Assembly (NCBI RefSeq): GCF_001422645.1
Contig: NZ_LMLR01000010.1
Span: forward strand, 578,237 to 642,236
DNA from: Arthrobacter sp. Leaf69
Lineage (GTDB): Bacteria; Actinomycetota; Actinomycetes; Actinomycetales; Micrococcaceae
Reading direction: 5' to 3'
Length of the DNA: 64,000 nucleotides
Position 1 is the first letter of the stretch. Each line of letters begins with the position of its first letter. This document shows, in pieces, positions 52,023-60,576 of this stretch. Position numbers and translations under genes: made by a program. A model generated the notes under the pieces. That model had not been told where the DNA came from. It saw only the letters and a list, made by a program, of their open reading frames with translations, and searched no databases.

Positions 52023-54707
52023 ATGACCTACATCTACAACTTCGGGGATGCGGGACCAGGTGACGTGGCCACGGCGGGCGGCAAGGGCGTGGGCCTGGGC
52101 GGCCTCGTTCAGGCCGGACTGCCGGTCCCTTCCGGGTTTGTGCTGAGCACCGCTGCCTATGCCGACTTTGTGGAAGCCAATCACCTTCAGGGCGGCATTC
52201 ATGAGCTGGCTGCGCTGTCACCGACGGCGGCGCCACGGGACTACGAGGATGCCTCGAAGCGGATTCGTGCCCTGTTCAGCGGCGGAACCATGCCGGCAGC
52301 AATCGCAGGTGAACTCGGCGCCGCCTACGTGAAGCTGGGCAACGGGGATGCCGCCGTAGCGGTGCGCTCCTCAGCCACGGCGGAGGATCTCGCCTCGGCC
52401 AGCTTCGCCGGTCAGCAGGAAACCTTCCTAAACGTCCGCGGGGCGGAGGCCCTTGCCGCGGCCGTGACCGATTGTTGGGCTTCCCTGTGGACGGCGCGTG
52501 CCATGGCTTACCGGGCCCGTGAAGGCATCGGGCCGGACACGGTACGCCTCGCCGTCGTGGTTCAGCGGATGGTCGAGGCCGAGGCCGCCGGGGTGATGTT
52601 CACCGCCAATCCGGCCAACGGACGCCGCGACCAGACAGCTATCAGTGCCGCATGGGGCCTTGGCGAGTCCGTAGTCAGCGGAACGGTCACCACGGACGAC
52701 GTCGTCGTCGAAGCGGGGACGGGCAGTGTGCTGTCGCGACGGACCGCTGACAAGGAGGTCATGACTGTCTACGCGGAGCACGGCACGCGGGAGCAGCCGG
52801 TGCCGGCGGCGCGCCGGCGCCAGCCCGTACTGGACGACCGGGCGGCGGCCGAGCTGGCCGGCTACGGAACACGGATTGCGGCGCATTTCGGGACGCCGCA
52901 GGACATCGAATGGGCACGGTCCGGTGGCGGGTTCTTCATCCTGCAATCCCGGCCCATCACCGCACTGCCCGAACCGGCCGCCGATATCCCGGACACGTGG
53001 ACGGTGCCCTATCCGCACGGGCTCTACTTCCGGGCGAGCATCGTGGAACAGCTGCCCGACCCGCTCTCGCCGCTGTTCGCCGACATGATCGACGGCTCGG
53101 TGTCCCGGTCGCTGCGGGCACTGATGGCCGGCGCCGTCGGCAAGGACGTCATCCGCGAGGACGACGTCGGACTGCCCACCATTAACGGCTACGCCTATTA
53201 CTACTACAGCAACTCGGGAATGTGGCGGGTGATGGGCAAGTCGCTGACCGCGATGCGCGCGCTGGCCCGCGGCAAGGCGCACATGGGAGTGGCCGGCTGG
53301 CGGGAATTCTCGCATCCCCGTTACGAGGAGGTGATCAAGGACTGGTCGGCGAAGCCCGTCGGGGAGCTCTCCGGCGAGGAACTGCTCGACGGGGTGCAGA
53401 CGTTGCTGGACGCCGGTACGGTGTACTACACGGCCGTGCAGTCCATCATTCCGATCGCGGCCACCAGCGAAATCTCCTTCCGGGCCTATTACGACAAGTT
53501 TGTGCGCCGCGACGGGGATCCCCCCGCGCTGACGTTCCTCCTCGGCTACGACAGCGAACCCATCCGGACCGAGAAGTCGCTTTACGATCTCGCGGCCTGG
53601 GCACGGGAAGTTCCGGGGCTGGCCCAGGCGATCCTCACTGAACCCACCGCGGCACTGGCCGAGTCGCAGCGGACCGGGCTCCCGCCTGCCGGGGTGGACC
53701 CGGCCCTGTGGCAGCAATGGCATCCCCGCTTCCAGGAACACCTCGGCCGGTTCGGCCATGCGGTCTACAACCTGGACTTCGTCAGCCCGGTGCCGGCCGA
53801 CGATCCCTCGCCGCTGTTGGAGACTGTCAAGTTTTACCTGCGGGGACACGGCAATGACCCGCACGAGCGCCAGCGGCTGTCGGCCGCCCGCCGGGAGGAT
53901 GAAACGAGCCGAACGATCGCGCGGCTCGGGCCGAAACGCCGGACCGCGTTCCTCCGCCTGCTTCGGTGGGCACAAGGTGCGGCCCCGATCCGCGAGGATG
54001 CCCTGGCCGACGTCGGCCTGGCGTGGCCGCTGCTGCGGGGGATGCTCTTCGAGCTCGGTCGACGCCTGGTCGACTCGACTGTCATCGCCGAGCCCGCCGA
54101 CGTCTTCTGGCTGCGCCACCGGGAGCTGCGCAGCGCCGTCGAGTTCGGGCTCGCGGGGGCGGGCACACAGGCGGCCGTGGCAATTACGGGGGCGGACAGG
54201 CCAGTCCGTGCCGGTGCCGTCGAAGAGCGCAAGATGCTGTGGCGGGGCCAGGCTAAGGCCGCGGCCCCGCAACTGCTGCCCGAGAGCCGGTGGATGGAGC
54301 GGGCCTTCGGCTCAATGATGCCGGCAGGGTCGCCGGACCAGCCCGGCGACATCATCAAAGGCGCCGGCGCCAGCTCGGGGCGGGTCAGCGCTCCTGCCCG
54401 CGTCCTGAGCGGACCTCAGGATTTCGCCGCGATGGTCCCGGGCGACGTCCTGGTCGCCCGCATCACCACTCCTGCCTGGACCTCTCTGTTCGCGATGGCC
54501 TCGGCCGTGGTCACCGACGTCGGCGGCCCGTTGAGCCACAGCTCCATCGTGGCCCGGGAGTACGGCATCCCTGCCGTGCTCGGCACCGGAGTCGCCACCC
54601 AACGGCTCACCAGCGGCCAACAGATCACCGTAGACGGAGACGCGGGCACTGTGACGACCGAGCGGCCACCTGTTACCCAGGGGCCGGGATCAGGGCACGC
54701 CAGTTAG
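52023..54707 (+). CDS. PEP synthase / rifampicin phosphotransferase-like enzyme
   Basis: The protein has 894 residues. An ATP-grasp PEP/pyruvate-binding domain fills about 1-320 (VATAGGKGVGLGGLVQAGLPVPSGF, VAVRSSATAEDLASASFAGQQETFL). A long helical middle follows (about 330-770). The C-terminal swivelling domain has the phosphohistidine in GGPLSHSSIVAREYGIPAV (near 839). The order fits rifampicin phosphotransferases, which inactivate rifamycins, better than central PEP synthase. I saw no rifamycin-associated promoter element upstream, so the substrate is open. Confidence 0.75.
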   Translation: MTYIYNFGDAGPGDVATAGGKGVGLGGLVQAGLPVPSGFVLSTAAYADFVEANHLQGGIHELAALSPTAAPRDYEDASKRIRALFSGGTMPAAIAGELGAAYVKLGNGDAAVAVRSSATAEDLASASFAGQQETFLNVRGAEALAAAVTDCWASLWTARAMAYRAREGIGPDTVRLAVVVQRMVEAEAAGVMFTANPANGRRDQTAISAAWGLGESVVSGTVTTDDVVVEAGTGSVLSRRTADKEVMTVYAEHGTREQPVPAARRRQPVLDDRAAAELAGYGTRIAAHFGTPQDIEWARSGGGFFILQSRPITALPEPAADIPDTWTVPYPHGLYFRASIVEQLPDPLSPLFADMIDGSVSRSLRALMAGAVGKDVIREDDVGLPTINGYAYYYYSNSGMWRVMGKSLTAMRALARGKAHMGVAGWREFSHPRYEEVIKDWSAKPVGELSGEELLDGVQTLLDAGTVYYTAVQSIIPIAATSEISFRAYYDKFVRRDGDPPALTFLLGYDSEPIRTEKSLYDLAAWAREVPGLAQAILTEPTAALAESQRTGLPPAGVDPALWQQWHPRFQEHLGRFGHAVYNLDFVSPVPADDPSPLLETVKFYLRGHGNDPHERQRLSAARREDETSRTIARLGPKRRTAFLRLLRWAQGAAPIREDALADVGLAWPLLRGMLFELGRRLVDSTVIAEPADVFWLRHRELRSAVEFGLAGAGTQAAVAITGADRPVRAGAVEERKMLWRGQAKAAAPQLLPESRWMERAFGSMMPAGSPDQPGDIIKGAGASSGRVSAPARVLSGPQDFAAMVPGDVLVARITTPAWTSLFAMASAVVTDVGGPLSHSSIVAREYGIPAVLGTGVATQRLTSGQQITVDGDAGTVTTERPPVTQGPGSGHAS

Positions 54708-55348
54708 CCGCCGTCGGGGTGCCGCATGGCCTGCACAACGGCGTCGCGCAGGGTGACGGCCAGGCCGCCGGGTCCGGCGAGTGTGCGCGTCCGCTCCTCT
54801 GCGCGGTTGATGCTCCATGCGTCAGAGCCGAGTCCACGGGTGATGTCCGCGAGGGTAACCGTGGCCTCGGCGGGAGGGTGATGCCCGTGACTATCCGCGG
54901 CGGCGTCGTGCAGATGCCCGACGATCAACAGGGTGCCGCCGGGGGCGACCCAATCGGCGATTCGTTCGTAAAAGGCCAGCTGCGGCATCGCGGGGTGCGC
55001 GTAGTTGGTGGTCACCAGGTCGAACCGGCGCCCCGGCTCCCACATCGTCAGGTCTGCCTCGACCCAGGCCAGCCTTCCGGACCCTGGCTGCGAGGCCACG
55101 CGCTCGGCTGCCTGCGCGAGAGCGGCGGCCGAGATGTCGGCGCCGGTCACCTGCCAGCCGTGCGCGGCCAGCCATGCTGCCTCTGCGCCCGTCCCGCAGC
55201 CGGCATCCAGCGCGGTGCCGGGGGCGAGACCGCTGGTTCCACTGGCGAGATAGGGGTTTGGGCCGCTCCCTGCCAAATCAGCCGGGGCAGCGTCGTGAGC
55301 CTGCTCCCAGTGCCCTTCCCAGTAATCCCTGTCGAAGCTGTGCGTCAT
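54704..55348 (-). CDS. Class I SAM-dependent methyltransferase
   Basis: The protein has 214 residues from ATG 55348. The SAM motif is ALDAGCGTGAEAAWLAAHGW, followed by VTGADISAAALAQA and the post-motif region WVEADLTMW. The starting FDRDYWEGHWEQAH resembles thiopurine- or tellurite-resistance-type methyltransferases of actinobacteria. Substrate unknown. It converges on the PEP-synthase-like gene with a four-base overlap of stops. Confidence 0.82.
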   Translation of the reverse strand: MTHSFDRDYWEGHWEQAHDAAPADLAGSGPNPYLASGTSGLAPGTALDAGCGTGAEAAWLAAHGWQVTGADISAAALAQAAERVASQPGSGRLAWVEADLTMWEPGRRFDLVTTNYAHPAMPQLAFYERIADWVAPGGTLLIVGHLHDAAADSHGHHPPAEATVTLADITRGLGSDAWSINRAEERTRTLAGPGGLAVTLRDAVVQAMRHPDGG

Positions 55349-55495
55349 CGGGCCACCACCACATCGGCCAACGCCGCTACCGTCCCTGCCATGTCGTACC
55401 CTTTCCGCCCGGAACTCACTTTCTACAGTCGATCGTGCCGATGGGCCGGGCAAATATGCAAGCAGCGTTGCCAAAATGGCAAAATTAGGGCGTGA

Positions 55496-56542
55496 TCATG
55501 AGTTTCCTTCGTTGCTGAAAACGGTGATGGCGATCTTGCCTCGCACGTGTCCGGCGTCGAGATGACGCATGGCATCCCGTACCTCGTCGAGCGGGTATGT
55601 CCTCTCGACGCTTGGCGTCACCTGCCCGGCCTCGAGGAGGGGCGTGAGCCGTTCGAGGTCGCTGGCGCGCTCCTTGGAGGCGAGCATGGTAAGGCGCTGA
55701 CGCACAAACAGGGACACAAAAGGAGCCCTTAGGCTCCGGCCGAAACCTCCTGTCCACTTGCCGCCTTCCTCGCCTCCGACGATCACGGCGGTGCCGGTGG
55801 GGGTGAGGGCGCGGCGCAGTCGTGACAGCGGCGGGTTCCCTCCGATGTCGAGGATCAGATCGAACTGACGCGCCCCGTCGGCGAAGTCATCCTGCGTGTA
55901 GTCGAGGACGTGATCGGCCCCGAGGGAACGCACCAGACCGGTCTTCCCGGTGCTGCTCACGCCGGTGACCTCCGCCCCAAGGGACTTGGCCAGCTGCACC
56001 GCGTAGGAGCCGACGCCGCCGGAGGCACCCAGGATCAGCACCTTCTGCCCGCGCTCTACCCGCCCGGCGTCAAGGGCCTGGAGGGCCGTGCCCGCCGAGA
56101 TGGGAACCACCGCCGCCTGCTCGAAGGACAGGCTCAAGGGCTTGTGGGCCAGCTTGTCCTCCAGCGCGGCGGCGTATTCGGCGAACGCCCCCCGGGACAT
56201 CCCGTACACCTCGTCCCCCACTGCGAAGCGGGACACGGCGGAACCGACCGCAGCGACAGTGCCGGCGACGTCGATGCCCGGCACCGGGTTCTTCGGCCTG
56301 CGGAACCCGAATCCCAGGACGCGCAGGAGATAGGGGCGCCCCGTCATCATGTGCCACGTTCCGCGGTCCATGCCGGCGGCGTGCACACGGATCAGGACCT
56401 CGTTCTCCGCGATGCGCGGCAGCGCGGCCCGGCCGGATTGAAGGACATCGACGGGACCGTACCCGTCCTGCACGATGGCGCGCATCGTACCCTCAGTGGT
56501 TCCGGAATTGTCCCCCGCCATCGCGCTGATGTGGTTCGTCAT
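55496..56542 (-). CDS. NAD(P)-dependent quinone oxidoreductase-like MDR protein
   Basis: The protein has 348 residues of the MDR fold without zinc ligands: VHAAGMDRGTWHMMTG, PGIDVAGTVAAVG and the nucleotide loop ILGASGGVGSYAVQLAKSLGA. It probably reduces quinones or reactive carbonyls with NADPH. It is divergent from a TetR gene, with two CGTACTAAGTACG palindromes between, so it is the likely target of that repressor. Confidence 0.87.
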   Translation of the reverse strand: MTNHISAMAGDNSGTTEGTMRAIVQDGYGPVDVLQSGRAALPRIAENEVLIRVHAAGMDRGTWHMMTGRPYLLRVLGFGFRRPKNPVPGIDVAGTVAAVGSAVSRFAVGDEVYGMSRGAFAEYAAALEDKLAHKPLSLSFEQAAVVPISAGTALQALDAGRVERGQKVLILGASGGVGSYAVQLAKSLGAEVTGVSSTGKTGLVRSLGADHVLDYTQDDFADGARQFDLILDIGGNPPLSRLRRALTPTGTAVIVGGEEGGKWTGGFGRSLRAPFVSLFVRQRLTMLASKERASDLERLTPLLEAGQVTPSVERTYPLDEVRDAMRHLDAGHVRGKIAITVFSNEGNS

Positions 56543-56563
56543 GTCGTGCCCTTTCAGAGGTTT

Positions 56564-56576
56564 CGTACTAAGTACG
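56564..56576. promoter_or_regulatory. Palindrome CGTACT-A-AGTACG, copy 1
   Basis: Perfect 13-base dyad, 22 bases before the oxidoreductase start. An identical copy starts 23 bases further on, about two helical turns away on the same face. Probable TetR operator. Confidence 0.7.
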
Positions 56577-56586
56577 GTTAAAGTAT

Positions 56587-56599
56587 CGTACTAAGTACG
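56587..56599. promoter_or_regulatory. Palindrome CGTACT-A-AGTACG, copy 2
   Basis: The second identical dyad, 35 bases before the preferred tetR start at 56634. Together the copies would let a repressor shut both divergent genes. Confidence 0.7.
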
Positions 56600-56633
56600 A
56601 ATGGTCTATGGCCTGAGGAAACGTGGAGTGCAA

Positions 56634-57326
56634 ATGCCTGCAGGAATGTCCCCGAGCCGCCCGCGGCTCAGCCGGGAGTCGGTGCTGCGCGGCGCCGTCG
56701 CGGTGGCCGATGCCGGCGGCATTGGATCCTTGACGATGCGCTCACTCGCGGACGCTCTCGAGGTCAAGCCGATGTCGATTTACCACCATGTCGCCAACAA
56801 GGATGACGTCCTTGACGGCATTGTTGACATCGTCTTCAGCGAGATCGACCTGCCCGTCATCGGCGGCGACTGGCACGCCGAGATGCGGCGGCGGGCCTCC
56901 TCGGCCCGTGAGGCGATGCGGCGCCATCCCTGGGCGATCGGGCTCGTGGAGACGCGGACGAGCCCCGGCCCGGCGACGCTGAAGCACCACAACGCCGTCA
57001 TTGGCACTCTGCGCCAGGCGGGCTTCTCGGTGGAAATGACCGCCCACGCCTTCGCGTTGATCGACGCCTACGTTTACGGATTCGCCCTCTCGGAGGCCAC
57101 CCTGCCCGTCAACGGCCCCGAAACCGTCACCGAGGTTGCCGGGCGGATGATGGATCAGTATTCCCCCGGGGACTATCCCCACCTTGTCGAGTTCACGGTC
57201 GAACACGTGATGAAGCCTGGCTACAACTACGGCGCGGAGTTCGAGTTTGGGCTGGACCTGGTCCTCGACGGCCTCGCGAGGTCGCTGCAGCACGCTGAGA
57301 GCGCCCGCAACACCTGGAGCGACTAG
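56634..57326 (+). CDS. TetR family regulator (TetR_C class)
   Basis: The protein has 230 residues from ATG 56634, with GTGGAG six bases upstream; an ATG at 56601 would abut the operator. The HTH is RLSRESVLRGAVAVADAGGIGSLTMRSLADALEV with recognition part KPMSIYHHVANKDDVLDG. The C-terminal domain is like that of tetracycline repressors. It probably represses itself and the divergent oxidoreductase through the paired 13-base palindromes. Confidence 0.87.
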   Translation: MPAGMSPSRPRLSRESVLRGAVAVADAGGIGSLTMRSLADALEVKPMSIYHHVANKDDVLDGIVDIVFSEIDLPVIGGDWHAEMRRRASSAREAMRRHPWAIGLVETRTSPGPATLKHHNAVIGTLRQAGFSVEMTAHAFALIDAYVYGFALSEATLPVNGPETVTEVAGRMMDQYSPGDYPHLVEFTVEHVMKPGYNYGAEFEFGLDLVLDGLARSLQHAESARNTWSD

Positions 57327-57335
57327 GCTGGAAGC

Positions 57336-57365
57336 GGCTCTCCAGTCCCCCCAGCTTGGAGAGCC
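57336..57365. terminator. Hairpin after tetR, first of two
   Basis: GGCTCTCCA (57336-57344) pairs with TGGAGAGCC (57357-57365) over a 12-base loop, ten bases after the tetR stop. Confidence 0.6.
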
Positions 57366-57368
57366 AGG

Positions 57369-57409
57369 AAGTCTCCGCGCTTGAGTCCTCAGGATTCGCG
57401 CGGAGACTT
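57369..57409. terminator. Hairpin between tetR and CDGSH gene, second of two
   Basis: AAGTCTCCGCGC (57369-57380) pairs perfectly with GCGCGGAGACTT (57398-57409), loop of 17 bases; the stem extends by three more pairs past a one-base bulge. It stands four bases from the stop of the converging CDGSH gene and can end transcription from both sides. Confidence 0.65.
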
Positions 57410-57412
57410 TCC

Positions 57413-57667
57413 TTAATTCGGACGCCCGGACGTTCCGCGACCCTGCACGTCAGGAGGTTCGGTGCGGAAGTTGATCATTTTGTGCGTGCCGTCGCAGTAG
57501 GGCTTGATGGCGGATGCTCCGCATCTGCAGAGAGCGACGGTTTTGCGCTGCCGTGGCACGGGTTCCCCGGAGGGCATCACGACGTCGAAGTCGCCGCGGA
57601 CCAGAATGGGCCCGTCGGGGCAGAGGACAAGCGAGGCGTTGGCGGGATGCAGGGGGATCTCGTTCAT
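57413..57667 (-). CDS. CDGSH iron-sulfur domain protein
   Basis: The protein has 84 residues with one CDGSH motif: C47, C49, C58 and H62 in ALCRCGASAIKPYCDGTH. These residues bind a [2Fe-2S] cluster by three cysteines and one histidine. The protein lacks a membrane anchor. It is the last gene of a four-gene unit, 44 bases after the diiron-type protein, and may supply electrons to it. Confidence 0.88.
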   Translation of the reverse strand: MNEIPLHPANASLVLCPDGPILVRGDFDVVMPSGEPVPRQRKTVALCRCGASAIKPYCDGTHKMINFRTEPPDVQGRGTSGRPN

Positions 57668-57711
57668 GAGTGGTTCCGATCTCGGCGCGGGGACGGGCAG
57701 GATCCGGGTCG

Positions 57712-58764
57712 TTATGTCGTGGCGGGTACAAGCGGGCGCAGCGAGGACCGGTCGTTTTCCCAGGCGTCCAGGAGGAGGGCGGCGAAGCGCGCGTCGATGC
57801 AGGACACCGCCGCCGCGCCGAAGAGAACGTCCTCGAGGAGATCCGGTTCCGCCTCGACGAGTCCCCCGGCAAGGTCCCTTCCGGCGATCTGCTCGTGGAC
57901 AGCGTCCGCCTCGACGTGCTCGTCGAAGTAGCCGGTGACGGCCGCGTCAAAACCGAGACGCCGGAATCCGTTTCCGTACAGCTGGTTGGGGCGTGAGGAA
58001 GTCATCTCGTACATCGCCAGATGCCCTGCGATGGCTCCGCGGAGCCTCCGGTTCAACCCAAACAAGGACATCATGTTCACCGACGCCAGGGTGATGGCCG
58101 GTACGACGTCGACGTAGCCGCCATAGCTGTCCTTGAGTCCCAGGCCCCTCATGGTGCGGGCGAACAGTGCACTGTGCATGCGCTCCGGGCGACCGCCGCC
58201 GTACTCGTCGGCCTGGATTTCAACGAGGGCGGCCTTGGCCCGGCCGGTGAGGCGCGGAATGGCCCAGGTATGCGGGTCTGCTTCCTTGAGTTGATACAAG
58301 GACTTGTGGATCAGGAATTCGCTGAGCTGTTCGGCAGTCGCCTTCTTCGCCACGTGGCGGGAGACGCTGGGCCCGCAGTCACGGGCCGCCAGGTCAAACA
58401 GGAGGGCCGCGGTGGCATCGCTGCCTGGGGTTCCCGACACCGGCCGCCGGACGGAATCCGTCACCACGCCGGCCTCGGAGCGAAGCCACGCCTCGAAGGG
58501 TTCCTCCAGCAGTTGCCGGATTCCGATCAGCCCGGGGTGCCATTCCCAGCGGTCATCGACGCCGGCCAACCCGCCATAATGCAGCTCATAGAGGCAGAAC
58601 AAGGCGAGCTGCACGTCGTCGTCGATCAGATCCTCGACCACGGCCATGCGCTCCGTGACGAGTGCGTGCAAGGCGGCCAAGGCGGACGGATCGGCGCCGG
58701 GGTCTCCGGTCAGGAGGGCGCACACTCCGGCGCTGATGGGTCCCCGTGGTTCTGGGATGTTCAT
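57712..58764 (-). CDS. Heme-oxygenase-like diiron (iron-containing redox) protein
   Basis: The protein has 350 residues, almost all helical. It resembles the iron-containing redox enzyme family: LFCLYELHYGGLAGVDDRWEWHP, LVEIQADEYGGGRPERMHSALF, and YFDEHVEADAVHEQIAG, whose Glu, Asp and His residues suit a non-heme diiron site. Family members oxidise or fragment amino-acid-like substrates, but this branch is uncharacterised as far as I know. AAGGAG precedes the ATG. It is paired with a CDGSH gene. Confidence 0.75.
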   Translation of the reverse strand: MNIPEPRGPISAGVCALLTGDPGADPSALAALHALVTERMAVVEDLIDDDVQLALFCLYELHYGGLAGVDDRWEWHPGLIGIRQLLEEPFEAWLRSEAGVVTDSVRRPVSGTPGSDATAALLFDLAARDCGPSVSRHVAKKATAEQLSEFLIHKSLYQLKEADPHTWAIPRLTGRAKAALVEIQADEYGGGRPERMHSALFARTMRGLGLKDSYGGYVDVVPAITLASVNMMSLFGLNRRLRGAIAGHLAMYEMTSSRPNQLYGNGFRRLGFDAAVTGYFDEHVEADAVHEQIAGRDLAGGLVEAEPDLLEDVLFGAAAVSCIDARFAALLLDAWENDRSSLRPLVPATT

Positions 58765-58810
58765 TTATTCTCCTTGGCGACGGCGGAGGTGGTCGGTCCG
58801 CTGTGGCCCG

Positions 58811-59269
58811 TCATGGCGTCCGTGTCTTTCGTCGTCCGACCGGCAGGGTGGGTCGGCGGCCGGCAGGGGCATCCATCTGAAATCCGCATCGGCACTTCAG
58901 CACGTGGGCAGGGACGAATCCCCTTGGTGCGTTCGGCGGCACGGTCTGTCCGGCAGCGGAATTTTTGGCTAGTGCCACCCGATACATCGGTTCCCTGCAG
59001 TGGACGGCGGCCGACGCCGGATCGGAGGTGTCGCCCTTTCCGGTCCTGCCCAAAACGTCAGCGGCCAGCGTTGCGGTGGTTGCCAGAACCCGGGAGCCTC
59101 CGCATCGGGTGCAGGTGACGGCGAGTGCGAGGGTCTCCTGCCCTGAGTTCAGGTCGGTGACCGAGTCGGCGAGAAGGTGCCGGTCCGTGCGGCAGGTGGA
59201 GCACCAGGGGCGCCCGCCACGGGGCTGGTGGGCCTCACGGGGCACATACGTGTTGGATGTGCTGCTCAC
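58811..59269 (-). CDS. Cysteine-rich zinc-ribbon-like protein, unknown function
   Basis: The protein has 152 residues from a GTG start. Cysteine pairs that could bind zinc are WCSTCRTDRH (23-26), CTRCGG and KCRCGFQM near the end, with a lone HCREPM between. There is no domain I can name. The start lies five bases after the stop of the 85-residue gene, so it belongs to the four-gene unit. Function unknown. Confidence 0.6.
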   Translation of the reverse strand: MSSTSNTYVPREAHQPRGGRPWCSTCRTDRHLLADSVTDLNSGQETLALAVTCTRCGGSRVLATTATLAADVLGRTGKGDTSDPASAAVHCREPMYRVALAKNSAAGQTVPPNAPRGFVPAHVLKCRCGFQMDAPAGRRPTLPVGRRKTRTP

Positions 59270-59274
59270 CCGGG

Positions 59275-59532
59275 TCAGACCAGGCCCGGGTAGCTGGCCA
59301 GGATGTAGTCCGCAGCGGCAGGGCCTTTCATGCGCAGGCCGGACCCCTTGGGGTGGATCTGCTTCTTTTTCATCGCCGCCCAGAAGGCCACTTCAGGCTG
59401 GGGCGCGGCCTGGTGAAGGAAGCACCAGCTGGTGTAGAGGCCGTAGAGGCGGCTCCGGCCCAGGGCGCGGTCGGACGCAGGGTCAGCTGTGGTGGCTTCC
59501 TGCAGGAATTTGTCGTACTGAGAATTTGCCAT
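59275..59532 (-). CDS. Unknown 85-residue protein, first gene of the diiron/CDGSH unit
   Basis: The protein begins MANSQYDKFLQEATTADPAS and continues with RSRLYGLYTSWCFLHQAAPQPEVAFWAAMKKKQIHP; it is helical, slightly basic and aromatic-rich. It is like a small family of actinobacterial hypothetical proteins, not recognised further. It is first in the unit and divergent from a TetR gene, which probably controls it. Confidence 0.6.
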   Translation of the reverse strand: MANSQYDKFLQEATTADPASDRALGRSRLYGLYTSWCFLHQAAPQPEVAFWAAMKKKQIHPKGSGLRMKGPAAADYILASYPGLV

Positions 59533-59795
59533 GAGTGGCTCGTTTCCTCGCGGTGCATTTGGTGCCGCCGTGTGGCTACAGCAGCTAAAGCCTCAAGGTC
59601 CTGCACGGGAGCACCGAAGCGTCATCCCGGGCTGCGTTACGGCAGTCCCGGGGTGGAAGAGTCGCCGTGGGTTATCCAGGTGCGGACACCGGCTGAACGT
59701 CTCTACAATGTAGACTCTAGGCGTAGACTACAGAATAAGCAACTTGCATCTTTTTGACTCGTTGCGGCCTGCAGCACCGACCCGAACGGAACATC
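59533..59795. promoter_or_regulatory. Divergent promoter region of the diiron/CDGSH unit
   Basis: A 263-base noncoding stretch. It holds a 13-base perfect palindrome, listed separately, and A+T-rich sequence just before the tetR start. Nothing else is clear in it. Confidence 0.5.
59702..59714. promoter_or_regulatory. Palindrome TCTACA-A-TGTAGA
   Basis: A perfect 13-base dyad 81 bases before the tetR start. A shorter related dyad, GTAG-A-CTAC, follows at 59723-59731. Probable operator of the adjacent TetR protein. Confidence 0.6.
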
Positions 59796-60494
59796 ATGTC
59801 ACCCGAAGAGAATCCGGTACCGCCGGCGGCTCCCGGCACGAAGAAGCGGCTCAGCCGGGAGATTGTCCTCTCCGCGGCGCTGGAATTGGTGGACTCGGAA
59901 GGACTCGAGGCACTCACCATGCGCAGGTTGGGCCAGCAACTCGGGCGGGATCCCATGGGCCTGTACCGCTACGCGGAAAACCGCGCAGCACTGCTGGACG
60001 GCGTCTCCGAACTGGTCCTCAATGAACTGGCCATCTTTCCCGATGACCCCGACTGGCAGGCACAGCTGCGCCGCATTGCCCACGATCTGCGCGAGTTGGC
60101 ACTCCGTCACCCCAATGTTGTGCCGCTCCTCGTGACCCGCCCGCTGTCCACCCCCCTGGGCCTGCGGCCGCTGGGGACGCTGCGGCCGCTGGAACAGATC
60201 CTGTCCCTGCTGATCGACGCCGGGTTCGCTCCCGCAGACGCCCTGCACGTTTACCGCGCCTACTACGGCTACCTCTACGGGCACATCCTCAACGAGCTGC
60301 AGGAGTTCATCGTCGACCCCGACGAAAATGAGGCCCTCCTCCGCCTGGGTCTTCATCGCTTGCCGCCAAAAGACTTCCCCCGCCTTCGGGCCCTCGCACC
60401 CGTCCTCGCCGACTACGACGGGAAGGCCGAACTGGACGAAGGAATCACCATCCTCCTCTCTGGCCTCGCCGCCCGACTCTCGCCGGAAGCGTAA
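59796..60494 (+). CDS. TetR family regulator
   Basis: The protein has 232 residues from ATG 59796 (the frame opens at 59754). The HTH is RLSREIVLSAALELVDSEGLEALTMRRLGQQLG with recognition part RDPMGLYRYAENRAALLDG, and the C-terminal domain is of the tetracycline-repressor type. It probably controls itself and the divergent diiron/CDGSH unit. Confidence 0.85.
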   Translation: MSPEENPVPPAAPGTKKRLSREIVLSAALELVDSEGLEALTMRRLGQQLGRDPMGLYRYAENRAALLDGVSELVLNELAIFPDDPDWQAQLRRIAHDLRELALRHPNVVPLLVTRPLSTPLGLRPLGTLRPLEQILSLLIDAGFAPADALHVYRAYYGYLYGHILNELQEFIVDPDENEALLRLGLHRLPPKDFPRLRALAPVLADYDGKAELDEGITILLSGLAARLSPEA

Positions 60495-60576
60495 TCCGCT
60501 CCCTTTCGCAAGACGCCGCCGATGTTCCTCCTGTTCCGCCTCAAGACCGCCCCGAAGGACCAACCCGGCCGGGAGC

